A stretch of 6,565 bases of DNA from JBPCOB01 sp051000715. Lineage in GTDB: Bacteria; Actinomycetota; Actinomycetes; JALYNC01. Below the pieces are notes generated by a model. The model searched no databases, was not told where the DNA came from, and saw only the letters and a program-made list of their open reading frames with translations. Position numbers and translations under genes: made by a program. Positions 1-5,875 of this stretch are shown one piece after another. Each line of letters starts with the position of its first letter. The first letter of the stretch is position 1. The stretch is from positions 1-6,565 of the forward strand of contig JBPCOB010000094.1 of NCBI GenBank assembly GCA_051000715.1. Direction: 5' to 3'.

Positions 1-117
1 CCGCTGCCGGGGGTTTTCGGCTACCACGAGGTTTTCCACCTGTGCACCGTGCTGGCCGCCGCCTGCCATTACGTCGCGCTGTTCTCGATGCTGAACGGTG
101 CAGTCGTTCCTGCGTGA
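1..117 (+). CDS. Hemolysin III / PAQR-family membrane protein, C-terminal fragment
   Basis: Only the last 38 codons are inside the window; the gene starts to the left. The frame is open from base 1 and ends at TGA 115-117. The visible peptide carries G-Y-H-E-V-F-H at residues 7-13, which contains the HxxxH motif of the last transmembrane helix in the hemolysin III/YqfA/PAQR family. In that family these histidines help form an intramembrane metal site. The motif is followed by a hydrophobic stretch with a further histidine (H23) and a short tail, as expected for the end of the last helix. Hemolysin III proteins are seven-helix membrane proteins. Some affect membrane fluidity, and true haemolytic activity is rarely shown. 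The call rests on the short motif plus hydrophobicity. The next gene lies 83 bp downstream in the same direction, so cotranscription is possible but not indicated. Confidence 0.8.
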   Translation, partial: PLPGVFGYHEVFHLCTVLAAACHYVALFSMLNGAVVPA

Positions 118-188
118 TCTACCGGCTTCCGGCTTCATCGTGGCTCTCCTTCCGGCGGCTACCGGCGCAGGCGACCCCTCCGGCGACG

Positions 189-200
189 TAGCGTGCGCGT
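189..200 (+). promoter_or_regulatory. Candidate -10 box for leaderless transcription of the regulator
   Basis: TAGCGT at 189-194 fits the actinobacterial -10 pattern TANNNT and lies 6 nt before the GTG at 201. That is the spacing expected if transcription begins on the start codon itself. No purine-rich Shine-Dalgarno is visible in 185-200, which fits a leaderless mRNA. I see no convincing -35 around 165-172. The TAG at 189-191 is also in frame with the regulator, so the gene cannot start further upstream. The site is inferred from pattern and spacing only. Confidence 0.4.
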
Positions 201-3200
201 GTGCAGGCGTGCGTGCTCGGCCCGCTCGCCGTAATCGACGGCGACCAGACCGTTCCGCTGGGCGGGCGCCGCGAGCGGGCCGTACTCGCGGCGCTGGTCC
301 TAACTGCGGGCCGGCCCGTCTCGGTTGACACGCTCGCCGAAGCGGTGTGGGGGGAGGCACCGCCGCGGACCGCGGGCCACACGCTGAAGAACTACGTGCT
401 GCGGCTTCGCCACGCCCTCGACGTCGACCTTGTGATCGAGACCGTGCCCGGCGGATACCAGCTGCGCGCCGCACCGGACGCCGTCGATGCGGCCGTGGTC
501 GAACGGCTTGCCGCGAGCGCACGGGCGGTCGCCGAGACCGATCCGGCCGGCGCCCTCGACCTGGTGCGGACGGCACTCGGGCATTTCCGCGGGCCGGCGT
601 ACGCCGATCTTGCCGATTTCTCCGCGGCGCGGGCGGAGGCCGAGCGGTTCGCGGAGGTCGCCGACTGCCTTCGGGAGGAGGAGGTCGCCATCGCCTTGGC
701 CGCGCAGCCGCCGGCCGGCGTGCTGCCCGGGGCGCGCGCACTCGTCGAGGCGCAACCGCTGCGAGAGCGCCGCTGGGAGCTCCTCATGCTGGCGCTCTAT
801 CGCAGCGGCCGGCAGGCCGAGGCGCTCGACGCCTACGCCAGCGCCCGGACGCTGTTGGCCGACGAGCTCGGCATCGATCCGGGGCCGGCGCTACGCCGAC
901 TCCAGCAGCGCATCCTCGCTCAGGACCCGGCGCTCGAGCGGCCCGACGGCGCACGACCGCCCCAACGGGCGGTGCTGCCCGGTGTAGCGACCCGTCGGGT
1001 CGGCCGGGATGCAGAAGCCGCAGCGGTAGCCGATGCGCTGTCCCGGTCGCGGCTCGTGACGGTCCTGGGACCCGCCGGCGCGGGCAAGAGCCGCCTGGCG
1101 ATCGAGCACGCCCGTCAGGTCGGGGGGCAGGTCTGGTGGGTGCCACTGGAGGGACTGAGTGGGACGCCGGTCGCTGCGGCGGCGCTCGACGCCGTCGGCT
1201 CCTCGTCCCGGGCCCGCGATGCTCGCCACGGCCTGCTTGACGCACTTGCCGGCGAGTCCGGTCTTCTCGTGCTCGACGGCTGCGAGGAACGGCGCGCCGA
1301 GACGGCGGCCGAGGTGGCCGCCGTCCTCGGCCGATGCCCTGGCGTGCGCGTGCTGGCCACGAGCCGGGAACGGCTTGGGTTGCTCGACGAGGCCCTGGTG
1401 CCGCTCGGTGCCCTCCCCGAAGCCGATGCCCTCCTGCTGCTGACGGACCGGGCCCGGCTCGTACGCGCGGACTTCGCGATCGATGCCGAGTCCCGAGCGG
1501 CCGCCGTCCGACTCTGCGGCCTTCTCGACGGCCTGCCGCTCGGGCTCGAGCTCGTCGCCCCCCACCTGAGACTGCTGTCGGTGGGCGAACTCGCCGAGCT
1601 GGTCGACGCGGATCTGCAGCGCTGGACCGCCGCCACGCCGACGAGCCGAGACACGCTGTGGGTCGCGATCAACCGCAGCGTCGGCCGGCTTGCGGTGGTC
1701 CAGCGACGCCTGCTGAGCCGGCTCGGCGTCCTCGCAGCGGACGCGGACCTCGACCTCGTCGCCGCCGTCGGTGCCCCTGGCGAACCGGTTGAGGATGTCT
1801 TCGACCAGATCGCCGCTCTCGTGGACCGCAGCCTGCTAGAGGTGCGCCCCGGCGCTGGGGGCGGCGGCGTGCGGTACCGGCTGCTGGAGACCGTACGGAG
1901 GTTTGCGCTCTCCGAGCTCCCCGCCAGCGAGCGGGCGGCCACCGAGGCGGCGTACGCCTGTGCCGCGCTCGGCCGCACGGAGGAGCTGGCGGGGAGAATC
2001 TCCGGCCCTGACCGGGCGACCGTCCTGGCCGCGTTGGATCGAGAGCTGCCGCACGTCCGCGCCGCCCTCCGGCATGCCATGTCGGCGACCGGGGACCTCG
2101 CGACCGGGCTTCGGGTCGCGACCGCCCTCGCCGACTACTGGCTTGGGCGCCGCCCGCAAGAAGGGCTGGAGTGGCTGCAGCAGCTGCTCGCCGCGGCGCC
2201 GGCTCCCCCGTCCGCCCGGGCCGACGCGTTGCTCCGGGTGGGGCACCTGGCCTACTGGATCACTGACTTCCGCCTCGGTGAGCGGCTCGTCGCCGACGCC
2301 CTCTCGGCCTACGAGGAGCTCGGCGACGCGCTCGGCGCCGGCCGCGCGCTCCGCCGACTCGGCGCGATCGCCGCTGCTGCCGACGATCTGTGCGCCGCCC
2401 GCGGGTTCTTCGAGCGGTCACTTGCCCGGCTCGAGGTCGCCGGCAGCGAGCCCGACATCGGTACGACGCTGCTGCACCTCGGCTCGCTCCTCGCCGACGA
2501 GGCGCTGGTCAGTGAGAGCGGGCCGACGCTGCGTCGCGCCCTCGCCATCGCCCAGCGGGGCAGCGACCCGCTTGCCGAAGGCCATGCCCTCGCCGCGCTG
2601 ACGCTGTCGCTATGGCGCGGGGGCGACCTGGACGAGGCGGCTGCCGTCGGGAAACGCGCGCTCGAGGCGTTCCGCGCGCTCGGTCACCGGCCGACAGAGG
2701 GCACTGTCGCCTACCGGCTCGCGGCGATCGCCCGCGGGCGTGGTCGGCCGGCCGAGGCGCGGCGCTACGCCGAAGCAGCGCTGGTGGCCGGTCAGCTCTC
2801 GGGCACCCGTACGACGACCGCGCTGGCCCGCGTGAACCTGGCCCGGCTCGACCTCGACGCCGGCGACCCTCGGGCCGCGACCACGAACATCGCAGCGGCA
2901 CTCGCCGACATCGAACCGGCCGCCGACCGGTGGGTGCTGGTCGAATGTCTCGAAGTCCTGGCTCGGCTGCTCGCGAGTCGCGGTGACCCACGAGCGGGCG
3001 ACATCGCCGCGACCGCCGCCGCCATTCGGCGCGCCATCCGACAGCCGGTCGCACCTACCGAAGCCGCCGACGTGGCGGCGCTGCCGCGGGGCCACAGCCC
3101 GGGCACCGACCCGGTTGCGGCCTACCGGATCGCCGTGGATGTGGCAGCCGACGTGACGTCCCGCATCACCGAGGACACCGTAGTCCCGCTGGAGGCCGGG

Positions 3201-3230
3201 CGGCGCAGCCAGCGGGCCCGCGGCCGCTGA
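201..3230 (+). CDS. AfsR-like BTAD/SARP-family transcriptional regulator with NTPase and TPR domains
   Basis: A 1009-residue cytoplasmic regulator, close to the size of Streptomyces AfsR. Residues 1-90 are an OmpR-type winged helix beginning with the family's usual V-L-G-P-L and containing the W50-G turn and recognition-helix region (about 58-72). Residues 95-240 are the bacterial transcriptional activation domain (BTAD), ending in the typical D-E-L-G-I-D-P-G-P stretch at 221-229. An NTPase module follows: Walker A G-P-A-G-A-G-K-S (290-297), Walker B L-L-V-L-D (355-359), sensor T-S-R (387-389), G-L-P-L-G-L-E-L (444-451) and Y-R-L-L-E-T-V (559-565). Residues 570-930 are helical TPR-like repeats. 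Such proteins bind direct repeats near -35 elements and recruit RNA polymerase, with nucleotide binding as a switch. The GTG at 201 is chosen because homologs begin just before V-L-G-P-L and an in-frame TAG lies at 189; GTG 213 is the only nearby alternative. No kinase or sensor gene is adjacent. Its targets are unknown, and the first candidate is the gene just downstream. Confidence 0.93.
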   Translation: MQACVLGPLAVIDGDQTVPLGGRRERAVLAALVLTAGRPVSVDTLAEAVWGEAPPRTAGHTLKNYVLRLRHALDVDLVIETVPGGYQLRAAPDAVDAAVVERLAASARAVAETDPAGALDLVRTALGHFRGPAYADLADFSAARAEAERFAEVADCLREEEVAIALAAQPPAGVLPGARALVEAQPLRERRWELLMLALYRSGRQAEALDAYASARTLLADELGIDPGPALRRLQQRILAQDPALERPDGARPPQRAVLPGVATRRVGRDAEAAAVADALSRSRLVTVLGPAGAGKSRLAIEHARQVGGQVWWVPLEGLSGTPVAAAALDAVGSSSRARDARHGLLDALAGESGLLVLDGCEERRAETAAEVAAVLGRCPGVRVLATSRERLGLLDEALVPLGALPEADALLLLTDRARLVRADFAIDAESRAAAVRLCGLLDGLPLGLELVAPHLRLLSVGELAELVDADLQRWTAATPTSRDTLWVAINRSVGRLAVVQRRLLSRLGVLAADADLDLVAAVGAPGEPVEDVFDQIAALVDRSLLEVRPGAGGGGVRYRLLETVRRFALSELPASERAATEAAYACAALGRTEELAGRISGPDRATVLAALDRELPHVRAALRHAMSATGDLATGLRVATALADYWLGRRPQEGLEWLQQLLAAAPAPPSARADALLRVGHLAYWITDFRLGERLVADALSAYEELGDALGAGRALRRLGAIAAAADDLCAARGFFERSLARLEVAGSEPDIGTTLLHLGSLLADEALVSESGPTLRRALAIAQRGSDPLAEGHALAALTLSLWRGGDLDEAAAVGKRALEAFRALGHRPTEGTVAYRLAAIARGRGRPAEARRYAEAALVAGQLSGTRTTTALARVNLARLDLDAGDPRAATTNIAAALADIEPAADRWVLVECLEVLARLLASRGDPRAGDIAATAAAIRRAIRQPVAPTEAADVAALPRGHSPGTDPVAAYRIAVDVAADVTSRITEDTVVPLEAGRRSQRARGR

Positions 3231-3243
3231 CCTCGCATCCGGC

Positions 3244-3276
3244 TGCGACCGGATTGCGACCGGATTGCGACCGGCC
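3244..3276 (+). repeat. Three 11-bp direct repeats, candidate SARP/AfsR-type operator
   Basis: TGCGACCGGAT at 3244-3254 is repeated exactly at 3255-3265 and again at 3266-3276 with only the last two bases changed. The period is exactly 11 bp. The array begins 13 bp after the regulator's stop codon. SARP and AfsR proteins are known to bind short direct repeats spaced 11 bp centre to centre, on one face of the helix. A further partial copy (GCGACCG) lies at 3348-3354, and degenerate GCATCCGG/CCACCGGC flank the array. No -10 box lies at the canonical distance of about 8 bp after the last repeat, so assignment as an operator is inference. Confidence 0.5.
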
Positions 3277-3295
3277 ACCGGCACCGTGGGCGGGT

Positions 3296-3327
3296 CCGCT
3301 GCACCGCTCGGGGGGGCGGTACAGCGG
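3296..3327 (+). promoter_or_regulatory. Imperfect inverted repeat: hairpin, terminator or operator
   Basis: CCGCTGCACCGC (3296-3307) pairs with GCGGTACAGCGG (3316-3327) across an 8-nt G-rich loop, giving a 12-bp stem with one internal mismatch. No T-run follows. It could be a U-less terminator for the upstream regulator, an RNA hairpin in the leader of the lipoprotein mRNA, or a DNA operator. The second arm contains TACAGC (3320-3325), the only sequence in 3281-3376 that resembles a -10 box, although it lacks the final T. If that is the promoter, a dimer bound to the repeat would block it. Confidence 0.45.
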
Positions 3328-3360
3328 ATGACCGGCACAGTCCCGTCGCGACCGTCACTG

Positions 3361-3370
3361 GGAAAGGAAA
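3361..3370 (+). promoter_or_regulatory. Strong Shine-Dalgarno serving the leader ORF
   Basis: GGAAAGGAAA at 3361-3370 is the best ribosome binding site between the regulator and the lipoprotein gene. It lies at good spacing (about 7 nt) from ATG 3377, but 42 nt from ATG 3412. It therefore loads ribosomes onto the 12-codon leader ORF rather than directly onto the lipoprotein gene. Confidence 0.6.
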
Positions 3371-3376
3371 CTCGAC

Positions 3377-3415
3377 ATGACGCCGTGGAAGTCGCTCTCG
3401 CTGGGACCACGATGA
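3377..3415 (+). CDS. 12-codon leader ORF overlapping the lipoprotein start
   Basis: ATG 3377 opens a 12-residue ORF (MTPWKSLSLGPR) ending at TGA 3413-3415. The stop overlaps ATG 3412 as ATGA, the classic arrangement for translational coupling. The strong GGAAAGGAAA lies in front of this ORF, whereas the lipoprotein start has only a short GGGA (3403-3406) inside the leader ORF. The codons show no run of one rare or attenuator-type amino acid, so coupling is a better guess than amino-acid-sensing attenuation. The peptide itself probably has no function. The alternative is that this ATG is chance and that an in-frame GTG at 3385 starts the lipoprotein, but its spacing from the Shine-Dalgarno (14 nt) is poor. 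Confidence 0.5.
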   Translation: MTPWKSLSLGPR

Positions 3416-3927
3416 CAAAGATGAAGGCCGTAATGCTCTTCGGGCGTCGACCCGTGGCGGCGATCGTCGGCGTCGTCTTGCTGGCGACAGCGTGCGGCGG
3501 TGGCGACGGAAACGAGGCGACGAAGCCGAAGGGCGCACCCGCGGCGTCGTCCGCCGCGGCGGGACGGAACAGCGTCTCGGTCGCGGGCGGGGAAAAGTTC
3601 TGTGACGTAATCAAGGCGCAGTTCGGCGCCTTCACAGAATACACCGACGCTCCTTTGCTCGACGTGGCCGCGCGCAAGCGATACGGCCTCACGTCGAAAC
3701 AGCTCAACGACAAGTTGGTGAAGATAGCGCCGGCCGAGCTGGGCGCGGACGTAGTGGCTCAGACCCGGGTGGCCAACGGCGTCGCGGACGCCTTCGCGAG
3801 CGGCCGTAGCCCGGGCGCCGCCGCCCTCGCACAGTTGCGGTCACCGGAGTACCAGGCCGCCGCCCGGCGCGTTTCGGCCTACGCCAAGGACCACTGCGGG
3901 ATCGGGGTCACCGCCACCACCAAGTGA
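3412..3927 (+). CDS. Small secreted lipoprotein of unknown function
   Basis: A 171-residue protein with a lipoprotein signal peptide: basic n-region (K3, K5, R12, R13), hydrophobic core to about residue 24, and the lipobox A-T-A-C with lipidation expected on C28, followed by G-G-G. Residues 29-58 are a Gly/Ala/Ser/Lys linker low in structure. Residues 60-165 look like a compact helical domain bounded by two cysteines, F-C64-D and H-C162-G, which probably form a disulfide outside the membrane. I recognise the general style of small actinobacterial Cys-pair lipoproteins but no named family, and propose no activity. The start at ATG 3412 is chosen for its ATGA overlap with the leader ORF; ATG 3421 would also give a good signal peptide. 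It lies 181 bp after the AfsR-like regulator, downstream of 11-bp repeats, so it is the natural candidate target. A terminator follows at 4068. Confidence 0.82.
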   Translation: MTKMKAVMLFGRRPVAAIVGVVLLATACGGGDGNEATKPKGAPAASSAAAGRNSVSVAGGEKFCDVIKAQFGAFTEYTDAPLLDVAARKRYGLTSKQLNDKLVKIAPAELGADVVAQTRVANGVADAFASGRSPGAAALAQLRSPEYQAAARRVSAYAKDHCGIGVTATTK

Positions 3928-4067
3928 GCCCGCTCATCGTGTGGGCGATCGCCGATCGGGCGGCGGCCGCGGCCGTCGACGCCAAACTCACCGGCGACTC
4001 GACCCTGCCGGTCCCAGTCGCCACCTCGGCCGCCGTCTCGGCTAGTTCAACGCTCGCTTCTCGCCAG
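3928..4067. other. Convergent intergenic region with no recognised gene
   Basis: This is the 3' side of the lipoprotein gene before the shared hairpin. It holds GC-rich self-complementary stretches, for example GCGATCGC at 3945-3952 and CGGCCGCGGCCG at 3964-3975. I see no RBS-preceded ORF, RNA gene or clear promoter. Confidence 0.5.
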
Positions 4068-4102
4068 AGGACCCCCGCGACCAGGTGGGGCGCGGGGGTC
4101 CT
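4068..4102. terminator. Bidirectional hairpin terminator between convergent genes
   Basis: AGGACCCCCGCG (4068-4079) is the perfect reverse complement of CGCGGGGGTCCT (4091-4102), with an 11-nt loop. The 12-bp, mostly G-C stem lies 11 bp past the stop of the minus-strand DUF839 gene and 140 bp past the lipoprotein stop. Being symmetric, it can serve both convergent transcripts. Neither side has a real T-run, as is common for actinobacterial terminators. Confidence 0.85.
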
Positions 4103-4112
4103 TGGCAACCGG

Positions 4113-5750
4113 CTACTCGCCCAGGCGGTTCTTGGTGATCTCGAAGGTCACGTTGTCGCCGTGCTGGGCGGTGTAGAAGGCCCGCCAGTCGCTGCCCGTC
4201 ACGAAGGGCCGCGGGATCTGTGCCCCCAGGATCCCGTTTCTCGTCGGGTCGCCGTTGGACACGTGGATGCCGGTGATCTCGTTGTCGCCCTCGTTCTGGA
4301 AACCCGGCGCGTCGGCATCACTCAGCGACGAGTCGATGGTCGCGGACGGGTCCCGGCCCTCGGCCAGGATCCGGACCGGCTGGTTGGACGCGTAGTTCGT
4401 CCGGGTGTCGAACAGGTACCCCGAGTCCAGCGCGTTGCGCTGGGTGTGCACGGTGTCGCTGGCGTCCTCGACGAAGGCCACCTGCGTCCGGGAGAAGAAG
4501 GTCACGTTGTCGAAGCCGGTGTGCGCGGGGTCGCCCCGGTAGAACATCGACAGCCGACCGCTGTTGCTATTCGGGTCCGTCACCAGCTTGTAGACCGCGC
4601 CAAAGCCGCCGTACTGAGCACCGGCCTCCGTGTCGAGGTTGGTGTCGCCGGTCTCGTCGAAGTAGAACTCGCGGAAGTCGGAGCCCGGTCGGAACTGGCC
4701 GTTCTCCGGACGCTTGAACGGCGTGGCCTTGGCCGCCTTCGCCGCCAGGTTTGCGTCGAAGGGTCGGTAGCCCGCAGTGGCGGTGTCATGGATCGTCACC
4801 CAGCGGGTGGTGAAGGACATGCCGTAGGCGTGCAGGTCCCTGCGGTCCTGGGACTTGATGTCGCCGTCGATGTCGTTCGGGTGGAAGCTGATCGGCTTGG
4901 CGGTGCGATTGGAGATCACCTGCAGCGCCTGCAGGCGGCCACGGGTCAGGTCGCCGACCTGCTCCGGGACAAACCGGTAGACGAAACTGTTGGGCGCCTT
5001 GGCGTTCGGGAACCGGGTGCCGTAAGAACCACCGATGTCCTCGACCACCATGAGGTTTCCGGCCTTGTCGTTCTGGATCCCCTCGTAGCCACCACGGCCC
5101 AACGCCCCACTGATGTCGCGGACCTTGGACGGCACGTCGAGGGTGGCCTGCCAGACGCCGCCCTCGTCACTGTTGCCGTGCTCGGCGGTGAACAGCAACC
5201 TCTTGGCGAATGGGTCGTACGTCGATCCATCGAAGGTCGGTAGTGCCTTCCCGTTGAGGTCGGTGCTCGCCAGCAGCGTGACCCGGTGGGCCTCGTTGGC
5301 GTCGAGGTTGATCCGGGTGATGTAGCCGGTGCCGCCCTCGTGGCCCTGGTAGAGGAAGTGCCGGCCGTAGGAGTAGCTGCGGTCGACCCCCGTCTGGCCG
5401 TCCAGCACCAGGTAGGTGTTCTTGTCGGGCTCGGTCTTGGTCGCCTCCGCGGTGCTGCCCGGCAGCAGCGGCAGCAGCGGCCCGTCACCCAGATAGCCGT
5501 AGTAGGGGATCTTCTTGGTGCCGTTCTCCAGCCGGGTAGAGCCATGGGCGACGGCGATCTCGGCCAGCTGCGGCGAGAGCACGTTGGGCGACCACACCCC
5601 GGGTGTCTTGTGGTTCACCGGTACGCCGTACAGCGTCACGCCGGACACGGACTCCGACGCCGTACCGACTCCGGCCCCGATGGCAGTGAGCGCCGCCGCG
5701 GCCGCCAGGCCGCTGCCGCCGACGGCAGCGAGTGTGCGAAATCTCCTCAA
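4113..5750 (-). CDS. Secreted DUF839 / PhoX-like protein
   Basis: A 545-residue exported protein of the DUF839 (PhoX-like, beta-propeller) family; characterised PhoX enzymes are Fe/Ca-dependent alkaline phosphatases. The TTG at 5750 is preceded by GGAGG with a 9-nt gap and leads straight into M-R-R-F-R-T-L, a hydrophobic core (about 14-28) and a probable cleavage near A31/S32. Family blocks, in order: H137-E138-G-G, E190-H191, G-G-Y-E-G-I-Q-N-D (220-228), V-E237-D238-I-G-G, R347-P-E-N-G-Q-F, F-D414-N415, V-E428-D429 and D-N490-E491-I-T-G. These acidic blocks include the likely metal ligands. The mature protein contains no cysteine, unlike the Pseudomonas PhoX active site as I remember it, so phosphatase activity is not assured. 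R-R-F-R is an imperfect twin-arginine motif, so Tat versus Sec export is open. A GTG at 5891 would add 47 residues rich in Pro and Arg and overlap the upstream gene; I reject it. Confidence 0.85.
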   Translation of the reverse strand: MRRFRTLAAVGGSGLAAAAALTAIGAGVGTASESVSGVTLYGVPVNHKTPGVWSPNVLSPQLAEIAVAHGSTRLENGTKKIPYYGYLGDGPLLPLLPGSTAEATKTEPDKNTYLVLDGQTGVDRSYSYGRHFLYQGHEGGTGYITRINLDANEAHRVTLLASTDLNGKALPTFDGSTYDPFAKRLLFTAEHGNSDEGGVWQATLDVPSKVRDISGALGRGGYEGIQNDKAGNLMVVEDIGGSYGTRFPNAKAPNSFVYRFVPEQVGDLTRGRLQALQVISNRTAKPISFHPNDIDGDIKSQDRRDLHAYGMSFTTRWVTIHDTATAGYRPFDANLAAKAAKATPFKRPENGQFRPGSDFREFYFDETGDTNLDTEAGAQYGGFGAVYKLVTDPNSNSGRLSMFYRGDPAHTGFDNVTFFSRTQVAFVEDASDTVHTQRNALDSGYLFDTRTNYASNQPVRILAEGRDPSATIDSSLSDADAPGFQNEGDNEITGIHVSNGDPTRNGILGAQIPRPFVTGSDWRAFYTAQHGDNVTFEITKNRLGE

Positions 5751-5759
5751 GGTTCTTTC

Positions 5760-5764
5760 CCTCC
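5760..5764 (-). promoter_or_regulatory. Ribosome binding site fixing the TTG start of the DUF839 gene
   Basis: On the minus strand this reads GGAGG, 9 nt before TTG 5750. It is the only strong Shine-Dalgarno ahead of the signal peptide, and it decides the start in favour of TTG over the far-upstream GTG. Confidence 0.75.
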
Positions 5765-5771
5765 GGCTCGT

Positions 5772-5792
5772 GCGCCGGCTCCGCACCGGCGC
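5772..5792. repeat. Inverted repeat in the 5' leader of the DUF839 gene
   Basis: GCGCCGG (5772-5778) and CCGGCGC (5786-5792) are perfect complements with a 7-nt loop. In minus-strand mRNA the hairpin would sit just ahead of the Shine-Dalgarno at 5760-5764 without covering it. It could stabilise the leader, but in DNA this GC-rich a chance origin is possible. Confidence 0.35.
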
Positions 5793-5842
5793 GCCGGGAT
5801 CAGGCAATCGCGCCCAGGGGTACGGCAGCCGACCACTCGGTG

Positions 5843-5854
5843 ACGGGCGCCCGT
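5843..5854. promoter_or_regulatory. 12-bp perfect palindrome between two minus-strand genes
   Basis: ACGGGCGCCCGT is its own reverse complement. It lies 21 bp past the acyltransferase stop and about 90 bp before the DUF839 start. Short outer arms CTCGG (5836-5840) and CCGAG (5869-5873) flank it. With no loop in the core, it fits a dimeric protein-binding site at least as well as a terminator. No clear -10 was found on the minus strand here. Confidence 0.35.
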
Positions 5855-5875
5855 GAGGGAGGCGAATTCCGAGAC

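Noticed and set aside
122..135. Tandem CCGGCTT pair upstream of the regulator as an autoregulatory operator.
   Set aside because: The spacing is 7 bp rather than 11 bp, there are only two copies and no resemblance to the 3244-3276 repeats; too weak to support.
119..150. Minus-strand AGGAG followed by ATG opposite the end of the hemolysin III gene.
   Set aside because: The frame is antisense to a recognisable PAQR motif and its translation looks like random sequence, so the RBS-like match is probably chance.
347..1240. A 297-codon plus-strand ORF in another frame within the regulator gene.
   Set aside because: The translation is an Arg/Ala/Gly-rich shadow with no domain, while the overlapping frame encodes clear winged-helix, BTAD and Walker motifs.
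1115..2080. A long minus-strand ORF opposite the regulator NTPase domain.
   Set aside because: Ser/Arg/Ala-rich low-complexity translation, antisense to conserved Walker A and B coding sequence; a GC-rich shadow.
3265..3411. An extended lipoprotein start at TTG 3265.
   Set aside because: It would put 49 residues before the signal peptide, starts inside the direct repeats and has no Shine-Dalgarno.
3964..3975. CGGCCGCGGCCG palindrome after the lipoprotein gene as a terminator.
   Set aside because: Low-complexity GC run with no loop or T-tract; the perfect 12-bp hairpin at 4068-4102 is a much better terminator.
3924..5243. A 439-codon plus-strand ORF whose GTG overlaps the lipoprotein stop as GTGA.
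   Set aside because: It runs through the hairpin terminator and is antisense to the DUF839 gene, whose family motifs are unmistakable. Its translation has no recognisable domain; long antisense frames are expected at this GC content.
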